From contig DATJED010000015.1 in assembly GCA_035496935.1 (NCBI GenBank), forward strand, positions 1-64,000: a stretch of DNA of 64,000 nt. The letters run 5' to 3'. Position numbers and translations under genes: made by a program. Below are positions 17,683-25,728 of the stretch, one piece after another. This stretch comes from Pseudopedobacter sp035496935. GTDB taxonomy: Bacteria; Bacteroidota; Bacteroidia; Sphingobacteriales; Sphingobacteriaceae. The notes beneath the pieces are model-generated. The model was not told the DNA's origin and did not search any database. It worked only from the letters and a program-made list of their open reading frames with translations. Numbering within the stretch: position 1 is the first letter of the stretch; each line of letters begins with the position of its first letter.

Positions 17683-18327
17683 ATGGCTATGGCTAAATAT
17701 GATTTTGGAATCAACGGACCTTTTACGGGCAAGTTGGGAACAGTAGTAGGCTGTACATGGAAAGGCATCCCTTATATGCGAAGTTTGCCGAAGAAAAGAA
17801 CTGCAAAAATTTCTAAGGCTGAAGCGGCCAACCGCGAAAGATTTGCTATCGCACAATTATGGTTAAAACCACTAACACCTTTTTTAAGGGTTGGTTTTAA
17901 AAGCTATCAGGAAAGGATGGAAGGTTTCATGGCGGCCAAATCATACCTTTTAAAAAATGCGGTGGAGCTATATGAAGGGTCTTATCGGGTAAACCCAGAA
18001 AAGGCATTGCTGAGTTACGGCGTGTTGGCCGAAGCTACCGGAGTTCAGGTTTCCATTGATCAAGATCATAAGCTACATTGTTTCTGGGAACCTTGTAATG
18101 CTCGTTCGCCACAAGCCCGTGAACAGGCGATGCTATTAGCCTATTGTTTAGCCGAAGAGCAGGCGGTATATGAAACTCATGGAGCGTTTCGCGAGATCGG
18201 ACATGATGAATTGATATTGCCACCTAATTTTATCGGAAAAACCGTTCTCGTTTATTTGGCTTTTGTAGCGCCAGACAGGGAAAGCCAGTCGCGGAGCGTA
18301 TTTTTAGGCGAGATTTTGGTGCCCTAG
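17683..18327 (+). CDS. DUF6266 family protein, unknown function
   Basis: 214 residues, no signal peptide or membrane segment. The N-terminus AKYDFGINGPFTGKLGTVVG followed by WKGIPYMRSLPKK is the signature of the DUF6266 family, common and often multi-copy in Pedobacter and relatives. No function is established. Two starts are possible (MAMAKY: 17683 or 17689); the first is taken. It stands alone at the left end of the island, with its own promoter-like box and a tandem repeat upstream and REP-like sequence downstream. It separates the reductase from its presumed partner genes. Confidence 0.75.
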   Translation: MAMAKYDFGINGPFTGKLGTVVGCTWKGIPYMRSLPKKRTAKISKAEAANRERFAIAQLWLKPLTPFLRVGFKSYQERMEGFMAAKSYLLKNAVELYEGSYRVNPEKALLSYGVLAEATGVQVSIDQDHKLHCFWEPCNARSPQAREQAMLLAYCLAEEQAVYETHGAFREIGHDELILPPNFIGKTVLVYLAFVAPDRESQSRSVFLGEILVP

Positions 18328-18443
18328 ATTAAGGCTGATTGGGGGAGTTTTTGTGGAAGCGGATGTAGAGAGTCCTCACTCACCATAAGCAGGACATACT
18401 TGGGTACTAGTAAAAGAGGATGTCTCCCTGAGAATTGTCACTC

Positions 18444-18481
18444 TGAGCGAAGTCGAAGCATGTCCCGTTCAAATTTCGACT
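18444..18481. repeat. REP-like palindromic element
   Basis: Contains TGAGCGAAGTCGAA (18444-18457), whose AGTCGAA pairs with TTCGACT at 18475-18481. The core recurs with small changes at 19972, 20011, 20983 and 37665, always between genes. Confidence 0.6.
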
Positions 18482-18520
18482 CCACAGGGATAATACATCA
18501 AATAATCCATAAAGCAATAT

Positions 18521-18540
18521 TTGTATACTCCACTATACAA
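18521..18540. promoter_or_regulatory. Operator-like palindrome upstream of the AAA/DUF4143 gene
   Basis: TTGTATA-N6-TATACAA is a perfect 7-bp inverted repeat. It ends 8 bases before a TATATTTG box, so a protein bound here would overlap the -33 region of the promoter. Confidence 0.5.
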
Positions 18541-18548
18541 AAATTATT

Positions 18549-18556
18549 TATATTTG
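18549..18556 (+). promoter_or_regulatory. Bacteroidetes -7 box for the AAA/DUF4143 gene
   Basis: TATATTTG is an exact TAnnTTTG match, 19 bases before the start codon at 18576. This implies a leader of only about a dozen bases. Confidence 0.55.
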
Positions 18557-18575
18557 CATAGCATACTAATCAAAA

Positions 18576-19772
18576 ATGGAAAATTTATTCGAGAGTTATC
18601 AACAAAGATTAAAATTTACCTCGGTAAATTTTGTGCGGTCGGCTATGACTGAAATCAATTGGGACGCTCGGTTAATTGGGATCAAAGGAGCAAGAGGGAT
18701 AGGGAAAACTACGCTGTTGCTACAGTATATCAAACTAAATCTTTCTTCTGAATTAGAAAAAACTTTATATGTGAGTTTAGACAGCCTTTGGTTCAATAGT
18801 AGAACCTTGGTGGATTTAGTGAGCGAGTTTGTAAAAAAAGGGGGGGAATACCTGTTTTTAGATGAGGTACATAAATATTTGGGATGGGCTCAGGAGCTAA
18901 AAAATATATATGATAACTTCCCCCTGCTTAAAATTGTGTTTACCGGCTCTTCGTTATTAGAAATATTGAATGCCAGAGCCGATTTGAGCAGAAGAGCGGT
19001 GATTTACACGATGCAAGGCTTCTCATTCAGAGAGTATCTTGAGATGGAAACCGGACTTGTTTTCCAAAAATATACTTTGCATCAATTAATAGATCATCAT
19101 TTGGAAATCGCCCAAATGGTTAACCATAAAATAAAACCTTTTCAACATTTTGATAGCTATTTAAAGAATGGTTATTATCCGTTTTACACTGAACAGCCCG
19201 AGCTTTATCAAATGCGACTGGGAGAGGTGATTAATATGATATTAGAGATAGAGCTTCCTTTGCTAAGGGGGGTGGAGCCTTCTTACATTCCAAAAATTAA
19301 GCAACTACTAATTGTGATTGCCGAATCTGTACCTTTTGTTCCTAATGTGAGTAAGCTAAGCGGAAAAATAAATATAAACCGAGCCACGCTAATGTCGTAT
19401 TTACACTATTTGGATGAAATTGGTTTAACGATAAATTTATTTAAGGAAGCAAACGGAATCAGCAGGCTTCAGAAGCCTGCAAAGATTTACTTGGAAAACA
19501 CCAATATTATTTTCACATTAAGCAGAGAGAACGCAAATAAAGGAAATATTAGAGAAACTTTTTTTGCCAATCAGCTTTCTCATGATCATCAACTCAATTA
19601 TACTGAAAAAGGTGATTTTTTAGTGGACGAAAAATATGTGTTTGAAGTAGGTGGGAAGAATAAAACAACAAAACAAATAGACGGGTTATCCAATTCTTTT
19701 ATTGTCGCAGACGAAATCGAATATGGTTTTAAAAACAAAATTCCACTTTGGTTGTTTGGATTTCTCTATTAA
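18576..19772 (+). CDS. AAA family ATPase with DUF4143 C-terminus
   Basis: 398 residues. The N-terminal AAA_14-type ATPase has Walker A GARGIGKTTLLLQ (about 38-50), Walker B YLFLDEVHKY (about 92-101) and sensor-like IVFTGSSLLEIL. The C-terminal part fits DUF4143, which ends in a nuclease-like fold (FLVDEKYVFEVGGKNKT with the pattern E-x-G-x-K). Such proteins are widespread, often mobile, in Bacteroidetes and archaea; no function is established. The gene is solitary, has its own promoter with a palindromic operator candidate and is flanked by REP-like sequences. It looks like an acquired single-gene cassette. Family call is firm; role is unknown. Confidence 0.82.
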   Translation: MENLFESYQQRLKFTSVNFVRSAMTEINWDARLIGIKGARGIGKTTLLLQYIKLNLSSELEKTLYVSLDSLWFNSRTLVDLVSEFVKKGGEYLFLDEVHKYLGWAQELKNIYDNFPLLKIVFTGSSLLEILNARADLSRRAVIYTMQGFSFREYLEMETGLVFQKYTLHQLIDHHLEIAQMVNHKIKPFQHFDSYLKNGYYPFYTEQPELYQMRLGEVINMILEIELPLLRGVEPSYIPKIKQLLIVIAESVPFVPNVSKLSGKININRATLMSYLHYLDEIGLTINLFKEANGISRLQKPAKIYLENTNIIFTLSRENANKGNIRETFFANQLSHDHQLNYTEKGDFLVDEKYVFEVGGKNKTTKQIDGLSNSFIVADEIEYGFKNKIPLWLFGFLY

Positions 19773-20110
19773 ATTAACTCGTCGTTGTGAAGCCGAAGCG
19801 TTGGGTAAAGCGATGGACGCTGAAACAATCTCTAGGTTAATTGCATAAGCCTGAATTCGCGGTTTGTACTTTTATACAGGCTTTTCTTCGTAGGCTACAG
19901 ATTGCCACAGCCCAAAAGCTCGATGGCTCACGCTGACTTCACAATGGTGGTTAAAGGGGGCAAATTGAGCCTTCGACTCCGCTCAGGCTCCCTCGAAATG
20001 AATGTTGCATTGAGCGGAGTCGAAATGTTCTTCTTATATTTGAAATTCAGTAAAATAAGGTTGGCAAGAACAAACAGCTCAGTCTTTAAAATCATCTAAA
20101 GTTTATAATT
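19773..20110. other. Gene-free island segment with repeat sequences
   Basis: About 340 bases. Right after the ATPase stop, one frame reads EAEALGKAMDAETISRL before a stop; this might be the tail of an Rpn-type nuclease/transposase, but it is too short to assign. The rest holds the REP hairpin at 19972-20024 and leads into the broken AlbA-type gene. A 65-codon frame at 19902-20099 runs through the palindrome and is not credible as a gene. Confidence 0.5.
19972..20024. repeat. REP-like hairpin with a perfect 14-bp stem
   Basis: TTCGACTCCGCTCA (19972-19985) pairs perfectly with TGAGCGGAGTCGAA (20011-20024) across a 25-base loop. It is the clearest member of the dispersed intergenic repeat family in this window. 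Confidence 0.8.
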
Positions 20111-20120
20111 GTGGTGGTAA

Positions 20121-20877
20121 GAAATGCCCGTCCAGAAAACTTTCCGAATGTAAACGATTATAGAAACCCTGTAATTGCCGAGGCGATGAAAGTATTGGGC
20201 TATCTAAACCGCTTTAGCAGAGGAGTGACTCGTGTAAAAGAGGAACTATTGGAAAACGGAAACGGTGCTGCGGTTTTTGATTTTTCAAAAATCACGGTTT
20301 TTGAGGTTATAATCTCTGTTTCTAAATATTATTTAACGTGAGTTTTGGGTGTAATTATCTGATTGTCAATTTGTTTATAATGAAAGATGTTAGAATAACG
20401 CAAATTATGGTTATTTTCAGCTCAATCCAGTTCAAGCACAGACCAATGTTAACCCTCTTTTCGACATCAGAACTTTGCGGTACAGGTGAAAGAAGTAAAA
20501 GCACTACCTTTCATAGCAAAGGGCGTAGTCGAGAGTTTTTGGGTACTTTTTTCGGCAAAAAAGTACCTGCCGTTGCCCGGCATGAGGGCAGGCAAGGCTG
20601 TGTTGAAAAGGCATTATCGACAAAATTCACGTTTAATAAGACCCAAAACTCACGTTATTTATCCTACACCGACCCAGTCATACAGCTATTAAATTTATTG
20701 ATTAAAGAGGAATTATCTTCTGGTGAAATGCGCTCCAGATTAGGAATTAAGCATCGGCAAACCTTTAGGGATATGCACCCAGCTTTAGAAAAAGGTTTAA
20801 TCATACAAACTATCCCCGATAAGCCCAATAGCAGGTTGCAAAAATATAAACTGACCGAAAGAGCAAAAAATACTTGA
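20121..20877 (+). pseudogene. Broken AlbA-type ATP-binding protein, split by a small insertion
   Basis: Two pieces of one gene. The first (20121-20335) reads NARPENFPNVNDYRNPVIAE, then VLGYLNRFSRGV and KITVFEVIISVSKYY, matching the GHKL-ATPase C-terminal part of AlbA_2/RecG-like ATP-binding proteins. The second (20662-20877) reads YTDPVIQLLNLLIKEELSSG, then LGIKHRQTFRD and IPDKPNSRLQKYKLT, the winged-helix C-terminus of the same proteins. The pieces are in different frames. Removing 326 bases between two TTATTTA copies joins them in frame as KYYLSYTDP. The N-terminal half (some 300 residues) is absent upstream, so the gene was truncated as well as interrupted. Confidence 0.8.
20329..20661. 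mobile_element. MITE-like non-coding insertion with terminal inverted repeats and 7-bp target duplication
   Basis: The element spans about 20336-20654. Ends are inverted repeats: CGTGAGTTTTGGGT at 20337-20350 and its complement ACCCAAAACTCACG at 20641-20654. Flanking direct repeats TTATTTA lie at 20329-20335 and 20655-20661; because duplication and inverted repeat touch, the borders may be off by a few bases. Removing one duplication plus the element (326 bases) restores the interrupted frame. The inside encodes no transposase, but holds a perfect hairpin, GGTACTTTTTT-CGGC-AAAAAAGTACC, at 20542-20567. Non-autonomous transposition is inference. Confidence 0.75.
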
Positions 20878-20925
20878 ATCTATGAAGTTGTCTAAATTAA
20901 TCAGCGTCTTCATGTTGAGCGCTGA

Positions 20926-20996
20926 GCGAAATATTTCGCAGATAGGTAATCAATCGGTGTGGCAACCTTGCTTGTGTGATGCTTCTACTCCGCTCA
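20926..20996. repeat. REP-like sequences between the broken gene and the initiating transferase
   Basis: Contains a perfect 14-base palindrome GCGAAATATTTCGC (20926-20939) and TTCTACTCCGCTCA (20983-20996), which differs at one base from the reverse complement of the TGAGCGGAGTCGAA core. Confidence 0.6.
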
Positions 20997-21120
20997 GCAT
21001 GACGGTGTGGGTGCTCTCTTTCTCAAAACTTTCTTTTCGGAGTGCATTACCCCCAAACCTCCGCCATTCCATCATTAATTTCATTACTCCAAAATTCCAT
21101 CACTCCACTACTAAAGCCTC

Positions 21121-22128
21121 ATGTACCTATTCTTAATCGCCCTGCTTTGTTTCTTCTTGCTTGAAATCGTTTACTTCAAAATAGCTGACAGGTTCAATAT
21201 TATTGATAAACCTAACCAGAGGAGTTCACACACGCAAATTACCTTGCGTGGCGGCGGCATTATATTTCCTATTGCCCTAATCACTGGTGTTTTGATCTTT
21301 CAGCCAGACCAGTGCTATTTAGCGCTCGGTGTTTTTGCCATCGCTGGCATCAGTTTTTTGGACGATATACTTACCCTAAATAATAAGCTAAGGATTGGCG
21401 TCCATTGTGTTTCTGTTTTATTGATTCTAGCTCAAATCGTCCTAAACCAAAATATTCCGATTTCAACATTCTTGGCGCCTTCCTCTTTGCTCCTAGCGCT
21501 TACTTGTAACCTCTTCCTTATTTTAGCTATAGTCCTCATCATCGGAATCATCAATGCCTATAATTTTATGGACGGGATAAACGGAATTACGGTTCTGTAT
21601 TCATTGGCAACGGTAATAAGCTTTATTTTTATCCAACAGGAACTAAATTTTTCTATTCTTAATGTGTCCATACTTTATATGCTAATCGCCTCGCTCGGTA
21701 TTTTTGGATACTTCAATTTGCGCACAAAAGCAAAAGCCTTCGCTGGCGATGTTGGAAGCATTGCCATGGCATTAATCATCAGTTTTTTTATCGGGACATT
21801 AATTTTTCAAACCCGTGACCCTAAATGGATCTTATTATTAGGGATTTACGGTTTGGATGCCGTAGCCACAATTGTTTGCAGGATCATTAGGAAAGAAAAC
21901 ATCTTTGACGCTCACCGCTCTCATTTTTACCAGTTTTTAGCAAATGAAAAAAGGTGGCCACATGTTCTAATTGCTGTTTTATACGCTTTTTTCCAATTAT
22001 TACTTAATGGCTTCTTAGTGTATTTATCTGCTTTCGGATCATATTTTCTTTTCTGTGTATTTGTAATCAGTTACATTGTTTTAAGATTAAGGCTAGAGGG
22101 CAAAAAGCGTTTGTTTATTGTGTATTAG
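21121..22128 (+). CDS. Undecaprenyl-phosphate sugar-1-phosphate transferase (WecA/WbpL family)
   Basis: 335 residues, about 10-11 membrane helices, MraY/WecA family. The motif ISFLDDILTLNNKLR (about 78-92) contains the metal-binding Asp pair. IINAYNFMDGINGI gives the NxxNxxDGxxG motif. AGDVGSIAMA and HRSHFYQFL match loop motifs of the WecA branch. It would transfer a HexNAc-1-phosphate, here probably UDP-QuiNAc or UDP-FucNAc, to undecaprenyl phosphate and start repeat-unit synthesis at the inner membrane. The reductase expected next to it lies 3.6 kb upstream across the island; the dehydratase gene follows 75 bases downstream. Confidence 0.87.
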   Translation: MYLFLIALLCFFLLEIVYFKIADRFNIIDKPNQRSSHTQITLRGGGIIFPIALITGVLIFQPDQCYLALGVFAIAGISFLDDILTLNNKLRIGVHCVSVLLILAQIVLNQNIPISTFLAPSSLLLALTCNLFLILAIVLIIGIINAYNFMDGINGITVLYSLATVISFIFIQQELNFSILNVSILYMLIASLGIFGYFNLRTKAKAFAGDVGSIAMALIISFFIGTLIFQTRDPKWILLLGIYGLDAVATIVCRIIRKENIFDAHRSHFYQFLANEKRWPHVLIAVLYAFFQLLLNGFLVYLSAFGSYFLFCVFVISYIVLRLRLEGKKRLFIVY

Positions 22129-22173
22129 ATTTTTTCTTTAATTAAATAAAAGCTTACAAATAAAACTATATAG

Positions 22174-22181
22174 TATATTTG
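22174..22181 (+). promoter_or_regulatory. Bacteroidetes -7 box for the dehydratase gene
   Basis: TATATTTG is an exact TAnnTTTG match, 22 bases upstream of the ATG at 22204, with a TTA at about the -33 distance. It suggests that a separate transcript begins here. Confidence 0.5.
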
Positions 22182-22203
22182 CTAATAGTAAAAACTATAC
22201 CCT

Positions 22204-24123
22204 ATGTTTAGAAGAATAAACATTGTTCCGCGGTGGCTTATTTTCTGTATTGATTTGGCTTTCTGTGCTTTTGCACTGTTGTTAGCCTATTTCTTAGCTT
22301 ACAATTTTGATGCTTCACGGATAGATGCTAATGAGTTTGCCAGAAATACACTGATTTTTTTAAGTATCAATTGTATCGTTTTTTTTAATGTGAAAACCTA
22401 TGCGGGTATTGTAAGATATACGAGTGCACAGGATTCCTTTAGAATTTTATTTAGTATATCCATTAGTAACCTTTTCTTTATCATTTGTAACCTATTTCTT
22501 TTATCTTTTAATAAAGCGCCCATTATTTCTAATGTGGTGGTGGTGATTACCGGTTTATGCAGTTTTGTATTGTTAATAACCTACCGTGTACTGGTGAAGT
22601 ATTTTTTCATGTACATTAAAAACCTAAAGCTAGATAAAAGACGGGTAATTATTTATGGGGTTGGCGAAACTGGCGTTGCAACCAAAAGAAATTTAGATAC
22701 CGACCCAAGCGTAAATATGAGTGTGATTGCTTTTGTAGATAGCGATCCGCGGAAAAAGGGTAAAGTAATAGATAGCGTGAAAATTTACCACACGGACGAT
22801 CTGGAAAATTTGATCAGATTAGAGAAAATTGACGACCTTATTTTAACGCCACAATACATCTCTGCCGACCGTAAAAATAAGATTGTTGATTTATGTTTAG
22901 ACAACAATGTTAAAGTGTTAAACGTTCCACCGCTTAAAACTTGGGTTAATGGGTCATTCAAGATCAATCAGATCAAGAACATCAAGATTGAGGATTTATT
23001 GGAACGTGAAACTATAGAGCTGGAAAACCATGTGCTTACGCAGGAAATTAAGGGAAAGCGTGTGTTGGTAACAGGCGCCGCAGGTTCAATAGGCAGCGAA
23101 ATTGTTCGTCAGCTGATTAAGTTTGAGCCTCAGTTGATCATCCTTAACGATATGGCTGAATCGCCACTCCATGAGATCCAGCTAGAGCTGCAGGACAATA
23201 AACTGTTCAGCAACTTTATTGCTTTTATTGGCGACGTAAGAAATCTGAGCCGGATGGACGACCTTTTTGAAACCTTTAAACCACATTACGTTTACCACGC
23301 CGCGGCTTACAAACATGTTCCCATGATGGAAAGCAATCCTTCTGAGGCGATTTGCACCAATGTAGGCGGAACAAAAAATATCGCTGATCTTGCAGTTAAA
23401 TACCAGGTTGAAAAATTCGTGATGGTTTCCACTGATAAAGCAGTGAAACCAACCAATGTAATGGGCGCCTCCAAACGGATTGCTGAAATGTACGTACAGT
23501 CTTATTCAAACCATATTGAACAGCAAAATATTGGCGCTTTAAATGGCGCAGTTTTAAAAACGAAATTCATCACCACCAGGTTTGGCAATGTGCTGGGTTC
23601 AAACGGATCTGTAATTCCCCGGTTTAAAGCACAAATCCAAAAAGGGGGCCCTATTACTGTAACCCATCCGGATATTACCCGCTATTTTATGACCATACCG
23701 GAGGCATGCAGGTTGGTTTTGGAGGCCGGTACTTTAGGAAATGGCGGGGAGATTTTCATCTTCGACATGGGGAAATCTGTTAAAATAGTGGAGCTGGCGA
23801 AAAAAATGATCCGCTTATCGGGTTTAATTCCTAATCAGGATGTTAAAATTGAGTTTACCGGCTTAAGGCCTGGCGAAAAGCTATATGAGGAATTGTTGAA
23901 TGACCTGGAAAACACATTGCCCACCCATCACCACAAAATAATGGTGGCAAAAGTAATGGTTTACGATTTTAGCACCATTGGTACACAGGTCACTGAACTG
24001 GTGGAAACTGCCTGTAAATACCAGGACAAAGAGGTGGTAAAACAGATGAAAAGATTGGTTCCGGATTACATCAGCAACAATTCTGTTTATGAGGAGCTTG
24101 ACCAAAAAGCGATTGCGATTTAA
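22204..24123 (+). CDS. Membrane-bound UDP-HexNAc 4,6-dehydratase (WbpM/CapD family)
   Basis: 639 residues, the full length of the WbpM class. Four N-terminal membrane helices (about 12-135) are followed by a first Rossmann domain (IIYGVGETGVATKRNL, about 155-170) and a catalytic SDR domain with VTGAAGSIGSEIVRQL from about 287. The catalytic region reads VMVSTDKAVKPTNVMGASK, with Met replacing the usual Tyr of the YxxxK motif, as in WbpM and PglF. It makes the 4-keto-6-deoxy-HexNAc that a WbpV-like reductase completes. The codon choice looks more GC-rich than in the glycosyltransferase genes, as expected for a more conserved locus backbone. Confidence 0.92.
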   Translation: MFRRINIVPRWLIFCIDLAFCAFALLLAYFLAYNFDASRIDANEFARNTLIFLSINCIVFFNVKTYAGIVRYTSAQDSFRILFSISISNLFFIICNLFLLSFNKAPIISNVVVVITGLCSFVLLITYRVLVKYFFMYIKNLKLDKRRVIIYGVGETGVATKRNLDTDPSVNMSVIAFVDSDPRKKGKVIDSVKIYHTDDLENLIRLEKIDDLILTPQYISADRKNKIVDLCLDNNVKVLNVPPLKTWVNGSFKINQIKNIKIEDLLERETIELENHVLTQEIKGKRVLVTGAAGSIGSEIVRQLIKFEPQLIILNDMAESPLHEIQLELQDNKLFSNFIAFIGDVRNLSRMDDLFETFKPHYVYHAAAYKHVPMMESNPSEAICTNVGGTKNIADLAVKYQVEKFVMVSTDKAVKPTNVMGASKRIAEMYVQSYSNHIEQQNIGALNGAVLKTKFITTRFGNVLGSNGSVIPRFKAQIQKGGPITVTHPDITRYFMTIPEACRLVLEAGTLGNGGEIFIFDMGKSVKIVELAKKMIRLSGLIPNQDVKIEFTGLRPGEKLYEELLNDLENTLPTHHHKIMVAKVMVYDFSTIGTQVTELVETACKYQDKEVVKQMKRLVPDYISNNSVYEELDQKAIAI

Positions 24124-24129
24124 TCTAGA

Positions 24130-25728
24130 ATGAAGAAACTTTTCCCCTTATTTTTATTGGCTTTTTGCTTTTCTTTAGCGCAGGCCCAAACACCTAATCA
24201 GTACCAACCCTATTCGTTTGATTATTATCAAAAATTGAATGATAAGGTATATGATAACGGTACACGCTTTCATAGCGCTATAAAGCCGTATTTTAAGGAT
24301 GATTCTATCCTGAAATCGGCTGTTGACTCTTTCCAAAATATCGGCTTGGACACCTTAAAAAGATCCTGGGTTCACCGGAAGGTTTTGAGCGAACATTTAA
24401 TTGATATCAAAAAAGACGAATATACTTTTTATGCTGATTACTTGCCCGATCTGCAGATTGGTAGTGATTCACAAGCCGGGACTACGTGGTTAAACACCAG
24501 GGGCTATCAGGTTGGAGGGACAATTGGCAGCAAATTTTCTTTTTATACCAGCGGTTTTGAAAATCAGGCGCTTTTTCCGGCGTATTACAGGGCGTATGTA
24601 GATGCTAATGGCATTATCCCGGGGCAGGTAAACGATAAATTTGGGCCGTCCAGAACCACAAAAGACTGGGCTTACGCAACCGCAGTTTTATCGTACACGC
24701 CCACCAAATATTTAAACGTTACCTTAGGGCAGGACAAAAATTTTATTGGTGACGGATACCGCTCCATATTGCTATCTGATGTTTCCAGCACCTATCCTTT
24801 TTTGAAGCTTACCGCAGAACTTGGTAGGGTAAAATACATGGCCATGTGGGCGCAGTTTCAGGACTTAAAATCGCCTCAGTTTTCTTATGACAATGGCTAC
24901 CGAAAAAAATGGGGCGCCTTCCATTATGTTGATTGGAACGTAAACAATAAGCTGAGCTTGGGTTTTTTTGATGCGATTATTTGGCAGGATGCAGACAGTA
25001 CCGGAAAACGTGGATTCGATTTTTCTTATGTAAACCCATTTATATTTTTGCGCCCTATTGAAGGACAAAATGGTTCGCCAGACAATGCGCTGATTGGTTT
25101 TAATGCTAAATACGAAGCATTTAAAAACCTGACCGTTTACGGACAGGCACTTTTAGATGAGTTTACCGCAAAAGAGGTTTTTGCCGGCAACGGTTATTGG
25201 GCAAATAAATTTGCCTACCAGCTGGGAATTAAAGGTTTTGATGCTTTTAGCATAAAAAGGCTCAATTATTTGTTGGAGTTTAATACCGCTAGACCTTACA
25301 CTTATTCGCAAAGAAACTCATTGTTAAATTACGGACATTACAACCAGCCACTGGCCCACCCTATAGGTGCAAATTTTAGAGAGTTTGTGAGTATATGGAG
25401 CTACAGCTATAAACGGTTTGAATTAATTGGGAAAATAAATTTAGCACAGTATGGGCTGGACGGATTTGGAGATAATTTTGGAAAAGATATTTATAAACCT
25501 TACAATACCAGAAACAGCAATTATAACAACAAAACCGCTCAGGGTATAAAAACGGATTTTAGCTTTTTACAAGGAAAAATTTCTTACCTCATTAACCCGA
25601 AATACAATTTACGGTTTGAGCTGGCAGCGAGTTCCAGGGCGGAGCAGAACGTGTTAAGTGATAATCGGTCGCATCAGATCACTTTTGGACTAAGAAGTTC
25701 TTTCAGGAATTTATATGATGATTTTTAA
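24130..25728 (+). CDS. Wzi/RemB-like outer-membrane beta-barrel protein
   Basis: 532 residues with a signal peptide (KKLFPLFLLAFCFSLAQAQ, cleavage after about residue 19) and then many alternating aromatic strands. LGQDKNFIGDGYRSILLSDV is typical of the capsule-assembly Wzi/gliding RemB family. Wzi binds capsule at the outer membrane in enterics, and RemB of Flavobacterium is linked to surface polysaccharide-dependent motility; which role applies here is unknown. Only 6 bases separate it from the dehydratase gene and its stop overlaps the next glycosyltransferase start (TAATG), so it belongs to the polysaccharide operon. Confidence 0.75.
   Translation: MKKLFPLFLLAFCFSLAQAQTPNQYQPYSFDYYQKLNDKVYDNGTRFHSAIKPYFKDDSILKSAVDSFQNIGLDTLKRSWVHRKVLSEHLIDIKKDEYTFYADYLPDLQIGSDSQAGTTWLNTRGYQVGGTIGSKFSFYTSGFENQALFPAYYRAYVDANGIIPGQVNDKFGPSRTTKDWAYATAVLSYTPTKYLNVTLGQDKNFIGDGYRSILLSDVSSTYPFLKLTAELGRVKYMAMWAQFQDLKSPQFSYDNGYRKKWGAFHYVDWNVNNKLSLGFFDAIIWQDADSTGKRGFDFSYVNPFIFLRPIEGQNGSPDNALIGFNAKYEAFKNLTVYGQALLDEFTAKEVFAGNGYWANKFAYQLGIKGFDAFSIKRLNYLLEFNTARPYTYSQRNSLLNYGHYNQPLAHPIGANFREFVSIWSYSYKRFELIGKINLAQYGLDGFGDNFGKDIYKPYNTRNSNYNNKTAQGIKTDFSFLQGKISYLINPKYNLRFELAASSRAEQNVLSDNRSHQITFGLRSSFRNLYDDF

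Noticed and set aside
19902..20099. 65-codon frame in the island
   Set aside because: It runs through the REP hairpin and has no recognisable domain; a chance frame in repeat DNA.
20882..21136. 84-codon frame upstream of the initiating transferase
   Set aside because: It covers REP-like sequence and low-complexity DNA and overlaps the transferase start in another frame.
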